Assembly: GCA_002298785.1 (NCBI GenBank)
Contig: DBMR01000003.1
Location: forward strand, 1 to 31,614
Length of the DNA stretch: 31,614 nt
From: Verrucomicrobia subdivision 3 bacterium UBA693
GTDB taxonomy: Bacteria > Verrucomicrobiota > Verrucomicrobiia > Limisphaerales > UBA8199
Reading direction: 5' to 3'
How positions within the stretch are numbered: position 1 is the stretch's first letter; every line of letters begins with the position of its first letter. The position numbers were made by a program, and so were the translations under genes. The notes below the pieces were generated by a model that ran no database searches, had not been told where the DNA came from, and saw nothing but the letters and a program-made list of their open reading frames with translations. This document shows, one piece after another, positions 8,117 through 14,773 of the stretch.

Positions 8117-10139
8117 CAGCGATTTGCTGATTCAAGGTAATGAAGATTTCCGTGCCCTGTCCGGGTTTGGACCGGAGGACAAAATGGCCCGCCATCTGCT
8201 CGACGCGTTCCCTCATGCCCACGAGGCCGAACCCATCATGCTCAGCGTGTGGGTCGAATCCCCGACCATCATCCACCAATTGGAGGTGCACCGCATCGGA
8301 GGCAAAGCTCAACTTCGCCCGAAAGCGGCGGGCTTGGGCATGTTTGATGGTATTGGTGAGTGATTCCTGCGCAATGCGCAACAAACCCTCCTCCCAATCT
8401 TCCGGGATAGCCCGTTGCTCACCTTCCAGCTGGAATTCCGCGGTTAAGGCAAGACCGTTTGACATGCGCTTGAGCAAATCCTCCAGAGCCATGCACAAAG
8501 TTCCATCGCGCAGGGAGCGCGGACGCAAGGCCCGGACGGAACGGCGAGCCTCGGCAAGGCTTGACCTTGCCAAACCGTCTGCCTGCTCGATTCTCTTGGC
8601 CACCTCTAGGTTGTCCTGTCGCAAGGCTGCGCCTCTGGCAGCCTCCAATTGAACTACCACGCCCGTGAATCCTTGAGCCAGCGTATCGTGGATATCGCGG
8701 GCCATGCGGTTGCGTTCCGCCATCACCGCAGTCTGGCGGCTTTGCGCAGAAAGGCGGGTTAATTGCAGCGCCAGCATGGCCTGATTGGCGAATGCCTGGG
8801 CCAGCTCCGTTTCCCCGGCGCAAAACTCACGCCGGCTGGTAAATCGAATCCCGATCACTCCTTCTACCTGGCCGGCAATCAGCATGGGAACAGTGAGGAT
8901 CGTGACCACCCCTTGCGTAAGCAACCTGTCTCGCCAGGGAAAGGGCGGACCTTGCCGAATGTCCTCCAGCACCCTGGGCTTGCCAGTGCGAAATATCTCG
9001 GGCCAGGGCCAGACCTCCTCGATTCGCAAGCAAGGACTGACAGCAGCGATGCTGGCGTTCGACTTGGTGACCAACTTGCCGTTCTCAAAGGCGAATTCAA
9101 AACTCATCAGGCCACTGCTGGCATCCATTCGCCACACACTGCTGCTGTGCGCCTGTAACTGCTCGGTGATGTTCCGCAAGACATGGTCGAGAAACTTGTC
9201 TGGTTCAGATTCCGAAGCGAGCGAGTCCAACGTGCGGGTGAGGGCATTCAATTGCCCGCGTGCCAATAGTTCCGAGGCCCGCAGCGCGTCTTCAGCTTGT
9301 TGGCGCTCGGTGACATCCATGACGGTGCCCATGAGCCTGACCACCGTTCCTCCTTCGTCTCGCACCGGTTGGGAAATGGTCTCGATGTGTTTTCGCACGC
9401 CGTCGGGCAGAATGAAAACATAGTTCAGCGGCCGCGGCTCGCCGGTTTCAAAGCTCTCACGCAACCCTCGATCGACTCCTTCACGATCTTCCGCGCGCAC
9501 GCGCGCCCTGAACTCACGGTAGTGCGGCGACGGGGGCGGGTCCGGAAATCCAAAGATGCGGCAGGTCTCTACTGACCAATCCGTTTCTCCGGTTTTGAAG
9601 TCCAGGATCCAGCTGCCCGTCTTCGTGAGCCGCTGGCCCTCGGCAAGATTCCGCTCGCTCCTGCGCAGGCGTTCCTCCAGGCGCTTTTGTTCCGTGACAT
9701 CGCGACAGGCGACGATCACCAGATCACGGTCGGCGAGCATGCAGCGGGTCAATCGCAAGTCCATGCGCTTTTCCTCACCCGATTTGCACCGGTAAATGCG
9801 CTGGACGGTCACCGGAGTTCCCTGGCTGATGGTTTGGATCAACTTCAGGATTTCATCCTGTGCCGCGCTCACCACGAAATCCCAGGGGTGCATCGTGAGC
9901 AGTTCCGCGTGTGAATAGCCAAGGATTGCGGAAGCCGCAGGATTGGCCTCAACGATTCGGCCATCCTGCGCGGCCACGAGAATTGCATCCGCGACATGGG
10001 TAAATACCCCCTCCATTTGTTCCATGCGCTCGCGGCAACCAATGAGGCTGCGCTCCAAACTTTCCAGTTCGCGTCGCAACCCTTCGACGGTGCTCACGAC
10101 AGCAGTTTGGTCGTCAGTTTCTGGGTTCAGCGAGGACAT
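8100..10139 (-). CDS. PAS-PAS-GAF sensor histidine kinase, NarX/HisKA_3 type
   Basis: A 679-residue soluble kinase with no membrane segment, so it likely senses cytoplasmic signals. It has a short N-terminal coiled coil, PAS 1 (about 45-150), PAS/PAC 2 (about 170-285), GAF (about 305-455), then HisKA_3 with the phospho-His in ERNRMARDIHDTLAQGF. The ATPase boxes are ESLTNTIKHAQA, DDGRGFDP and GFGLVGMRERV. This order is typical of kinases that pair with NarL-type regulators, here the adjacent overlapping gene. The ligand is unknown. Confidence 0.93.
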   Translation of the reverse strand: MSSLNPETDDQTAVVSTVEGLRRELESLERSLIGCRERMEQMEGVFTHVADAILVAAQDGRIVEANPAASAILGYSHAELLTMHPWDFVVSAAQDEILKLIQTISQGTPVTVQRIYRCKSGEEKRMDLRLTRCMLADRDLVIVACRDVTEQKRLEERLRRSERNLAEGQRLTKTGSWILDFKTGETDWSVETCRIFGFPDPPPSPHYREFRARVRAEDREGVDRGLRESFETGEPRPLNYVFILPDGVRKHIETISQPVRDEGGTVVRLMGTVMDVTERQQAEDALRASELLARGQLNALTRTLDSLASESEPDKFLDHVLRNITEQLQAHSSSVWRMDASSGLMSFEFAFENGKLVTKSNASIAAVSPCLRIEEVWPWPEIFRTGKPRVLEDIRQGPPFPWRDRLLTQGVVTILTVPMLIAGQVEGVIGIRFTSRREFCAGETELAQAFANQAMLALQLTRLSAQSRQTAVMAERNRMARDIHDTLAQGFTGVVVQLEAARGAALRQDNLEVAKRIEQADGLARSSLAEARRSVRALRPRSLRDGTLCMALEDLLKRMSNGLALTAEFQLEGEQRAIPEDWEEGLLRIAQESLTNTIKHAQARRFRAKLSFASDAVHLQLVDDGRGFDPHAEHDGFGLVGMRERVEQMAGHFVLRSKPGQGTEIFITLNQQIAGENQA

Positions 10140-11120
10140 TTGTTTGTTGCGGTGTCATTAGCATGCTCACTTTAGCACATCACCAGGCTACAGAATCGAA
10201 CAAAACACGCGAAAGCCCGCGCAATCTCATAAGTAGGATCCTGCCAGGCGGCGCGCTTGCTCTTTGAATTCAAGCCCCATCGGGAGGCCCTACCGCTCAA
10301 ACCTCAGCTGGGCAGGGGCCGAAGCGGGCGCGGCGGCGTGCCTCATGTTGTTCCCTGGAAAGAGAGTTGGCTGAACACGATTCCCCGTTTCGTCCGTCCG
10401 CTTCGACATCAACAACAAAGCAGCTCATGGCTTAGCTCCCGCTGCCCGCCGAGCGTTGAGCTCGCTTTTGAATGCCGACTTCCGGTCGGATCACGTTTCG
10501 GAGCTGGCCCGCGGGAAGCGAATTCAACTGGTCTTTCAGTTTCTCCGAAAACGCCTTCAACGAAAGCCGACCCGCATTCTTCATGGCCAACAGGATGAGG
10601 GAAAACGCATGCGGTGCAAAATCACTCAAGGAGTTCAAGCTGGCAGTTCCAACCTATTGGAAATGTCTTTCCTGAAGGTTCGGACAGCAGTGAGATGGCA
10701 CCATGATAGATCTAACCGCTTATTCAAATGAAGGGGCCGACCTCCACTGGCCGGACGTCTGCCTCAATTCATTAACGCCGCCTGCCAGGAATACCTGTCA
10801 GCCAGTCGTGTCCGCAGACGGCTTTCAGGGTGCTGAGGATGCGGCTTCAAATTCGGGATCTGCTTCGAAGGATGCTCTTGTTTTGCTGCGCAGCAACTTG
10901 CACCAAAACGTGCACCAACGGATTGAAAAGGATAGAATCGGATACGTTCGGATTAGGCCGGATTTCTGTTGTAAGCTCCTTATAATAAGCTTGTTACACC
11001 CCGATTCCAACCCTCGCCTCCATCCTTATTTTCCTCAGGAATTCGTAGATTCCCGCCTTAACCAGCCAGAACAGGGCTCTGCCTCAACATAGCCTCCAGT
11101 TTTGGTGGTTATTGATTGAG
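10140..11120. other. Intergenic stretch of about 1 kb without a convincing gene
   Basis: Only short open frames occur, with no recognisable domain. One 68-codon minus-strand frame (10432-10638) reads like a broken protein fragment (SLILLAMKNAGRLSLKAFSE) but has no family I recognise and no clear ribosome site. This stretch separates the ordinary left flank from the RNA island and may hold decayed mobile-element sequence; I see no terminal repeats that prove it. Confidence 0.4.
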
Positions 11121-11149
11121 GCCGGTGACGTGTTAAGCACGCCACCGGC
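11121..11149 (-). terminator. Hairpin after the last gene of the RNA island
   Basis: An inverted repeat (GCCGGTG...CACCGGC, extended by inner CGTG/CACG) lies just past the stop of the HNH gene on the minus strand. It has no U tract, so it may be a factor-dependent terminator or an mRNA 3' stabiliser rather than a classical intrinsic terminator. Confidence 0.45.
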
Positions 11150-11157
11150 TTGGATCT

Positions 11158-11736
11158 TCAGGTGAGGAATAGCTTCCAGTCCTCGACCTCGCTCGTGTTC
11201 CGGATCAGTGCCGATACCGGCATCTCCTTCGGCGCACGCGGAACCGAGAGCAGCTTCAGGCCGGCCTCGTGTGGCAGGCGGTCTGCCTTCTTCTGGTTCA
11301 CTTCCTTAGCCGACCAGACCAGGTTCTCCCAGACGTCCTTGCCACCGCGCGAGCGGGGCACGACGTGGTCCAGGCTGCCCTCGTCCGGGCGCAGCAAGCG
11401 GCCGGTGTACTGGCAGCGGTTTCCGTCGCGCTCACGAATCGTGCGGGCGCAGAGCTTCGGGCGCTTCTTCGGCACCTTGGCGTAGTTCACCGCCACGATG
11501 ACGGTCGGCACGCGAACCTCACCCCGGACCGTGTGGACGGACTCGTCCTGCTCGCGGATCGGCAAAGTGATCCACTCGTCCCAGGTAACCGGTCGGATGT
11601 GGCCCTCGCCCTCGATCTCGAGGCCGGTAGCCACGTTGGTGGCCATCATGCAGAACGCCTCTTGCGGCGTGCGCACGTTAATGGCCTGCCAGTTCCGGTT
11701 CAGGACCAGCACGGTTGCTTTGGTCAATATGTTCAT
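11158..11736 (-). CDS. HNH endonuclease family protein (distal gene of the island)
   Basis: A protein of about 192 residues with a C-terminal-half HNH fold. RERDGNRCQYTG holds the first zinc/knuckle part, SLDHVVPRSRGGKDVWENLVW the catalytic His and second His/Asn, and NQKKADRLPHEAGLKL closes the family signature. The N-terminal half (TKATVLVLNRNWQAINVRTPQEA) is the usual beta-rich extension of this widespread bacterial HNH family. I prefer the ATG at 11736; a GTG at 11748 is also possible. It is the last gene on the tRNA/Ro/RtcB strand, downstream of the HEPN-motif gene. DNA or RNA as the target is not decided by sequence. Confidence 0.85.
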   Translation of the reverse strand: MNILTKATVLVLNRNWQAINVRTPQEAFCMMATNVATGLEIEGEGHIRPVTWDEWITLPIREQDESVHTVRGEVRVPTVIVAVNYAKVPKKRPKLCARTIRERDGNRCQYTGRLLRPDEGSLDHVVPRSRGGKDVWENLVWSAKEVNQKKADRLPHEAGLKLLSVPRAPKEMPVSALIRNTSEVEDWKLFLT

Positions 11737-11929
11737 AAATTCGAGCACCCTTCGTGCTTCACGTGGCGAGGTGTTTGTTCTTTGTTGAAACTACCGGGAT
11801 GGTTACTCTTGCGTTGCAGCTCTTCCCTAAAGAAAATGGACTCCGGCGCTGATCATTCGGGACTCGGCAGGATCAGTAGAGTGGCGCCATCTCGAACCGC
11901 GGCCACGCGTCTTCTTTCCTTCAGGCGCG
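11737..11929 (-). other. Spacer between HNH and HEPN genes with one arm of a long-range inverted repeat
   Basis: The spacer holds no tRNA or ORF I can support. At 11768-11790 it carries one copy of a 23-bp sequence that recurs in the opposite orientation at about 23560-23582, upstream of the first tRNA of the island. See the separate repeat entries. Confidence 0.5.
11768..11790 (+). repeat. Left arm of 23-bp inverted repeat bracketing the tRNA/Ro region
   Basis: The sequence begins GAGGTGTTTGTT and ends CTTTGTTGAAA on the plus strand. Its exact reverse complement lies at about 23560-23582. In a minus-strand transcript the two arms would be complementary, one in the 5' leader and one about 11.8 kb downstream. 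Confidence 0.7.
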
Positions 11930-12493
11930 TTAGAGCCCTCGGCGGATTTCTTTCGATTCGAAAGCGACAAGAATGTGTTCAGCGGCCTCGTTATGGAGGT
12001 CGAGAAGTTGTTGAAGCTCCTTGTGGAGGGCTATTATCCGCTCATTCTGTTCATCCAACCGAGTGATCCATCTGCGGCAACTCTCCTCAGAAGTTGGGTC
12101 GAAACCGGCTAGTTCCTGATGAATCAGGGCATTCCGTTCCCGCACCAGGTTCTCCAGCATCTTCTTTTGTTGAGCAACGTAGTTCGGGTCAGCATCTACT
12201 CGAAGACTAATGCGAATGAACACCTCAGTAATAGACTCTTCAGATTCAGGCTCTGCGGGTGTGCCGTACAGGTGATTGTGAAGTTCCTTTGCAAGTTTGC
12301 CCATGGTCGTTGTTCGTAGCTGAGTTGCGCGCTCCACAAACCGGGAAGCGAAGTCGCTGCTTGAAGCGGCGAAATCGCAAATCAGCACGAGGCGTTTGAG
12401 TTGGGCTTCGACTCGCTGGAAGTGCAGAACGTTTCGCCCCAAACTGGCGAGCGCTAGCCTTCGTAGAGCCTTGAATTCTTCAGCTTCGGTCAC
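11930..12493 (-). CDS. HEPN-motif protein (putative RNase or tRNA-binding)
   Basis: An all-alpha protein, 187 residues from the GTG at 12493; an in-frame ATG at 12568 would add 25 poorly conserved residues starting directly after a tRNA CCA end. It contains LVRERNALIHQELAGFD, where RNALIH fits the R-x4-H active-site motif of HEPN nucleases at about residues 120-125. The C terminus is coiled-coil-like (ITRLDEQNERIIALHKELQQLL). HEPN enzymes include tRNA anticodon nucleases and toxin RNases. Its place among tRNA genes and on one strand with RtcB makes tRNA cutting, trimming or binding plausible. The family assignment rests on motif and helical content only. Confidence 0.55.
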   Translation of the reverse strand: MTEAEEFKALRRLALASLGRNVLHFQRVEAQLKRLVLICDFAASSSDFASRFVERATQLRTTTMGKLAKELHNHLYGTPAEPESEESITEVFIRISLRVDADPNYVAQQKKMLENLVRERNALIHQELAGFDPTSEESCRRWITRLDEQNERIIALHKELQQLLDLHNEAAEHILVAFESKEIRRGL

Positions 12494-12570
12494 GATGCAG
12501 AAGTTTGCCGGGCTACAGCAGGTTGAACAAGCCCGAGTTCCGCGCAAGCCCCTCCTGTCTCCCAGCATCG

Positions 12571-12647
12571 AATGGCTGCCGCTGCTCGTACTGCTCCAGC
12601 TCTCCCTGTTTCAGAGACAGGTGTGCAAACTTCCACACTCAGCGGCA
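12571..12647 (-). tRNA. tRNA-Gln(CTG), recoded elbow
   Basis: The acceptor TGCCGCT/AGCGGCA pairs perfectly and the discriminator G plus CCA is encoded. The anticodon loop is CTCTGAA. The T loop is AGCAGTA (G55) and one T-stem pair is mismatched. The D stem has three pairs and the loop contains AAG. It directly precedes the HEPN-motif frame. Confidence 0.8.
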
Positions 12648-12652
12648 AAAAT

Positions 12653-12726
12653 TGGTAGCCCGTGCTGGTAACTCTCCAGCGTCTTCAGTTTGTAAGACTG
12701 CCGCTCTCATTTTGAGCTAACGGGCT
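12653..12726 (-). tRNA. tRNA-Val(TAC), recoded elbow
   Basis: The acceptor AGCCCGT/ACGGGCT is perfect and ACCA is encoded. The anticodon loop is CTTACAA. The T loop AGAGTTA has G55 and A56, and the D loop AAAATGA offers T19, so the usual G19-C56 pair is replaced by T19-A56. The outer anticodon-stem pair is mismatched. Confidence 0.8.
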
Positions 12727-12734
12727 GTTGAAAT

Positions 12735-12809
12735 TGGCTGCCGGGGCAGGACTCGCACCTGCACGACCGCCTTCAAAGGGCGGTGTCCTACTGATTAGAC
12801 GACCCGGCA
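12735..12809 (-). tRNA. tRNA-Gln(TTG), recoded elbow
   Basis: The acceptor TGCCGGG/CCCGGCA is perfect and GCCA is encoded. The anticodon loop CTTTGAA sits on a CCGCC/GGCGG stem. The T loop is TGCGAGT (G55) and the D loop TAATCAGTA has A18 G19 where GG is expected. Confidence 0.87.
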
Positions 12810-12810
12810 T

Positions 12811-12911
12811 TTAAATGAAGAATGAAGAATGCAAAGTGAAGAATGGCAGGCCAAAACCGCTCCGACCTGGGCTTCTTTCATTTTACATTTTTCATTCTGC
12901 ACTCTGCATTT
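12811..12911. repeat. AT-rich imperfect inverted repeat between tRNA units
   Basis: About 100 bp separate two tRNA units that are elsewhere only a few nt apart. The flanks are reverse-complement-like (AATGAAGAATGAAGAATGC versus TTTTTCATTCTGCACTCTGC) around a GC-rich centre. It may be an inserted short palindromic element; whether it is a genome-wide repeat cannot be tested here. Confidence 0.5.
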
Positions 12912-12914
12912 GGA

Positions 12915-12998
12915 TGGTGGGCGAGAGAGGACTTGCACCTCCAAGGCTCACAGATTCTCGATCTGTGGCGTCTGCTATTCCCTCTGAACCACTCGCCC
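12915..12998 (-). tRNA. tRNA-Leu(GAG), recoded elbow
   Basis: The acceptor GGGCGAG/CTCGCCC pairs and ACCA is encoded. The D arm retains the Leu-like GGAATAGCAGAC but with AG in place of GG. The anticodon loop is TCGAGAA, with C33 instead of U33. The variable region is short for a Leu tRNA. The T loop is TGCAAGT. Confidence 0.82.
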
Positions 12999-13003
12999 GA
13001 AAA

Positions 13004-13142
13004 TGGTGCTCCCGGCCGGAAGGGCTTCCCAAGCCCTGCGATATGGATGCCCCAAATGGGCCGGCTCGCTGTCGCGAGCTGCAGTCTCACCGGCAACCTC
13101 AGCCTTCGGAGAGCTGCGCTCTGATAATTGAGCTTCAGGAGC
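13004..13142 (-). tRNA. tRNA-Arg(CCG) with a 63-nt insertion in the T loop
   Basis: The acceptor GCTCCTG/CGGGAGC, D stem GCTC/GAGC, and anticodon loop CTCCGAA on CAGCT/GGCTG all fold. The T stem GCCGG/CCGGC is split by 63 extra nt (13020-13082) after T-loop TGAGACT. D loop AATTATCA gives A18 T19 against G55 A56. ACCA is encoded. Confidence 0.75.
13020..13082 (-). repeat. T-loop insertion element, copy 1
   Basis: A 63-nt segment inside the T loop of tRNA-Arg(CCG). It is about 79% identical (50 of 63 by hand alignment) to the 63-nt segment inserted at the same T-loop position of tRNA-Val(CAC). It contains hairpins CTCGC-GACA-GCGAG and GGGCTT-GGG-AAGCCC and a conserved GGGGCATCCAT. Confidence 0.75.
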
Positions 13143-13151
13143 AATAAAGTG

Positions 13152-13223
13152 TGGAGCCTCTCGCCGGTGCTGCCCCGGCTCGGTTTTCTTACAAAGAGAA
13201 CCTGCAGGCTGCTTCGAAGAGGC
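13152..13223 (-). tRNA. tRNA-Thr(TGT)-like, weak D arm
   Basis: The acceptor GCCTCTT/GAGAGGC pairs with one wobble and TCCA is encoded. The anticodon loop is TTTGTAA with one mismatch in its stem. The T arm is GCCGG/CCGGC with loop GGCAGCA (G54, G55, G58). The D arm is degenerate and short, so charging by ThrRS is uncertain. Confidence 0.68.
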
Positions 13224-13231
13224 GACGGAAA

Positions 13232-13305
13232 TGGTGGCCCGCCAGGGTAACGCGCCCTGTTCTACGGATTAAAAGTCCGTTGCATCACTTTAATGCTTGC
13301 AGGCC
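13232..13305 (-). tRNA. tRNA-Lys(TTT), recoded elbow
   Basis: The acceptor GGCCTGC/GCGGGCC, D stem GCAT/ATGC and anticodon stem ACGGA/TCCGT with loop CTTTTAA all pair. The T loop is CGCGTTA and the D loop TAAAGTG carries A18 G19. ACCA is encoded. Confidence 0.87.
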
Positions 13306-13312
13306 TGAAAAA

Positions 13313-13384
13313 TGGTCGCAATCCCGAGTGCTGCCCTCGGCGGAGCTGGCTTATGAAACCGGCTTGAGCGCTGGCTCGATTGCG
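13313..13384 (-). tRNA. tRNA with CAT anticodon (Met or Ile2), recoded elbow
   Basis: The acceptor CGCAATC/GATTGCG is perfect, including position 1-72, so it is not initiator-like. The anticodon loop is TTCATAA on a stem with one mismatch. T loop GGCAGCA. The D arm is short (GAGC-CAGC-GCTC). ACCA is encoded. Elongator Met or lysidine-modified Ile cannot be told apart. Confidence 0.72.
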
Positions 13385-13387
13385 AAA

Positions 13388-13463
13388 TGGAGCCCCCACT
13401 CGGAATTGCACCGAGCTGAACTCGCGTACCGGGAGAGTGCATCGCTAACAATGCTTTGGAGGC
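13388..13463 (-). tRNA. tRNA-Thr(GGT), recoded elbow
   Basis: The acceptor GCCTCCA/TGGGGGC pairs with one wobble. D stem GCAT/ATGC has loop TGTTAGCG (A18 G19). The anticodon loop CCGGTAC has C33 and one stem mismatch. T loop TGCAATT. TCCA is encoded. Confidence 0.75.
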
Positions 13464-13470
13464 TTGAAAA

Positions 13471-13554
13471 TGGTCGGCGCGAGACGACTTGCACGTCCAA
13501 GGCTGCCTGATTCTGAGTCAGGTGGGTCTGCTATTCCCCGTGAACCACGCGCCG
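13471..13554 (-). tRNA. tRNA-Leu(CAG), recoded elbow, short variable region
   Basis: The acceptor CGGCGCG/CGCGCCG is perfect. The Leu-like D arm contains GGAATAGCAGAC. The anticodon loop CTCAGAA sits on CCTGA/TCAGG. The variable region is about 7 nt, unusually short for Leu. T loop TGCAAGT. ACCA is encoded. Confidence 0.82.
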
Positions 13555-13561
13555 CTGAAAT

Positions 13562-13639
13562 TGGCGTCCCTGACCGGCTTCGCTCCGGTGATCTCCTGCA
13601 TGAGAGGCAGGCATGTTGGCTGAACTACACCACAGGGAC
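13562..13639 (-). tRNA. tRNA-Glu(CTC), recoded elbow
   Basis: The acceptor GTCCCTG/CAGGGAC is perfect and GCCA is encoded. The D loop AGTTCAGCCA has A18 G19. The anticodon loop is CTCTCAT on CCTGC/GCAGG. The T arm ACCGG/CCGGT has loop AGCGAAG. Confidence 0.85.
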
Positions 13640-13644
13640 AGAAA

Positions 13645-13784
13645 TGGTGAGGGCAGAAGGATTGGGCTTCCCAAGCCTTGCAAGATGGATGCCCCAATCA
13701 GGCCGGCTCTCTATCGCGAGAAGCAATGCGCCTCCGACCTGATGCATGTGACGCATCCGCTCTGGCTGGCTGAGCTATGCCCTC
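13645..13784 (-). tRNA. tRNA-Val(CAC) with a 63-nt insertion in the T loop
   Basis: The acceptor GAGGGCA/TGCCCTC is perfect, D stem GCTC/GAGC has loop AGCCAGCCA, and anticodon loop GTCACAT sits on GATGC/GCATC. The T stem GGAGG/CCTTC is interrupted after loop CGCATTG by 63 nt (13661-13723) homologous to the insertion in tRNA-Arg(CCG). ACCA is encoded. Confidence 0.77.
13661..13723 (-). repeat. T-loop insertion element, copy 2
   Basis: It has the same length (63 nt) and the same tRNA position as copy 1 in tRNA-Arg(CCG). Both flanking T-stem strands pair when it is removed. The outer hairpin TCTC/GAGA and the GGGCTT-GGG-AAGCCC hairpin are retained despite substitutions. Confidence 0.75.
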
Positions 13785-13789
13785 AGAAA

Positions 13790-13864
13790 TGGTGGGGAAG
13801 AAGCGTGCTGCCCGCTTTACCTCTCGCATGTCAAACGAGCGCTCTGCTGATGAGCTACATCCCC
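13790..13864 (-). tRNA. tRNA-Val(GAC), recoded elbow
   Basis: The acceptor GGGGATG/CTTCCCC has one T-T mismatch. D stem GCTC/GAGC has loop ATCAGCA. The anticodon loop TTGACAT sits on CTCGT/GCGAG. The T arm AAGCG/CGCTT has loop GGCAGCA. ACCA is encoded. Confidence 0.82.
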
Positions 13865-13870
13865 TGAAAA

Positions 13871-13944
13871 TGGAGCGGGCGGACGGAATCGCACCGTCTT
13901 CTCAGCCTTGGCAAGGCCGTATTCTGCTGTTGAACCACACCCGC
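13871..13944 (-). tRNA. tRNA-Gly(GCC), recoded elbow
   Basis: The acceptor GCGGGTG/CGCCCGC pairs with one wobble. The D loop AACAGCA has A18 G19. The anticodon loop TTGCCAA is Gly-like. The T arm GACGG/CCGTC has loop TGCGATT. TCCA is encoded. A second GCC tRNA lies at 23438. Confidence 0.87.
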
Positions 13945-13950
13945 TTGAAA

Positions 13951-14026
13951 TGGTGTCCCCAGCCGGACTCTCACCAGCAACCTGGAGTTTAGGACACTCC
14001 CGCTCTGTGCTTTGAGCTATGGGGAC
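13951..14026 (-). tRNA. tRNA-Arg(CCT), recoded elbow
   Basis: The acceptor GTCCCCA/TGGGGAC is perfect, D stem GCTC/GAGC pairs, and anticodon loop GTCCTAA sits on GGAGT/ACTCC. The T loop TGAGAGT (G55 A56) is shared with two other Arg tRNAs of the array. The D loop AAAGCACA does not give the clear T19 seen in those two. ACCA is encoded. Confidence 0.85.
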
Positions 14027-14056
14027 GGCGAAAAGACTCGAGGAACCAGGCCCAGT

Positions 14057-14380
14057 TTATCGGTAAGGCTGATCGGTCCGGCTTCGGTTACGCCGGGTTC
14101 GGAAGAATGCTCCCTCCTGCTGCTTGTAAAGCCAGCGAAGGAACTTCTGGAACCGAGGATCGGATTGGATCTTTTCGACCGTGTTGATTTCGTCGCGCAG
14201 CTCGTTGTGCGTCCACGTCTTGTGGATGAAATCCTCGCAGGAATGGCAGGTCGGCGCGATGTCGCGTCCACCTTTGCAGCGCGGCACAACATGATGCCCT
14301 CGGGTGGGCACCTGCCGGTTACAGAATGCGCAAGCTTCTTGCATACCGTCGGTCCAAAGTTCCTCCTGAAAGATATTCAT
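14057..14380 (-). CDS. Small HNH endonuclease embedded between tRNA blocks
   Basis: A 107-residue protein with a zinc-finger HNH core: CAFCNRQVPTRGHHVVPRCKGG supplies the first Cys pair and catalytic His region, and PTCHSCEDFIHKTW supplies the second Cys pair and final His. A basic C-terminal tail (FFRTRRNRSRTDQ) may bind nucleic acid. An AGGAGG lies inside the first codons, so an inner ATG (residue 13) is a possible alternative start. tRNA genes lie about 30 nt downstream and about 190 nt upstream on the same strand, so it is probably made from the tRNA transcript. Homing, tRNA processing or defence are all possible roles. Confidence 0.82.
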   Translation of the reverse strand: MNIFQEELWTDGMQEACAFCNRQVPTRGHHVVPRCKGGRDIAPTCHSCEDFIHKTWTHNELRDEINTVEKIQSDPRFQKFLRWLYKQQEGAFFRTRRNRSRTDQPYR

Positions 14381-14565
14381 TCGTGTCGTCGGTTGAAAGT
14401 TTCGAACCCCTGGTTGGTCTCTTCCACCAACTCACCCCCGCGCCGTTGAACTAAAACATGACTCCACCACGTCAGAATCCCGAAGCATTGGGGCGTGTAA
14501 AACAATGCTTGGTTCGTTGCAGGCAGCGGGGCGCTCGATCTACTTCGCGTTCAGGGGTTCAAAAT
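14381..14565 (-). other. Spacer before the small HNH gene with tRNA-like remnants
   Basis: It shows fragments of a canonical tRNA in the right order: TAGTTCAACGG (D arm), a 5-bp stem TTGGT/ACCAA with a 7-nt loop, then GGGGTTCGAAAC (T loop). No acceptor stem can be closed. A separate hairpin AAGCATTG/CAATGCTT lies near 14484-14512. I read it as a decayed or highly divergent tRNA next to a structured spacer. Confidence 0.35.
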
Positions 14566-14659
14566 TGGTGCGCGCGTCCGGTAACGCTCCGGACCGATGG
14601 CACTCATCTAGTGCGACTCCGTTTATAAAACGGACCGTTCGACTTTGAACTACGCGCGC
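14566..14659 (-). tRNA. Class II tRNA-like with TAT anticodon
   Basis: The acceptor GCGCGCG/CGCGCGC is perfect. The anticodon loop TTTATAA on TCCGT/ACGGA reads TAT (Ile AUA). A long variable hairpin GCACT-AGATG-AGTGC belongs to Ser/Leu/Tyr-type tRNAs, so identity and anticodon disagree. T loop AGCGTTA. ACCA is encoded. Confidence 0.75.
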
Positions 14660-14665
14660 AGAAAA

Positions 14666-14753
14666 TGGCGGAATGCCGTGGACTTGCGCCACTTGCCCGT
14701 AGGCACGCACTCGTTAGCACCGAGGCCCGGCTCGCTTGTCCGGTTGGCATTCC
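14666..14753 (-). tRNA. tRNA-Ser(GCT), recoded elbow
   Basis: The acceptor GGAATGC/GCATTCC is perfect and GCCA is encoded. D stem CCGG/CCGG, anticodon loop GTGCTAA, and a long variable hairpin TGCC-TACG-GGCA support Ser. T loop CGCAAGT with a four-pair stem. Confidence 0.82.
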
Positions 14754-14773
14754 AGAAATGGCCCTTGTGGCGT

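Noticed and set aside
10432..10638. Possible small gene in the left intergenic region
   Set aside because: No ribosome site, no recognisable domain and no neighbours in frame; kept only as a possible fragment.
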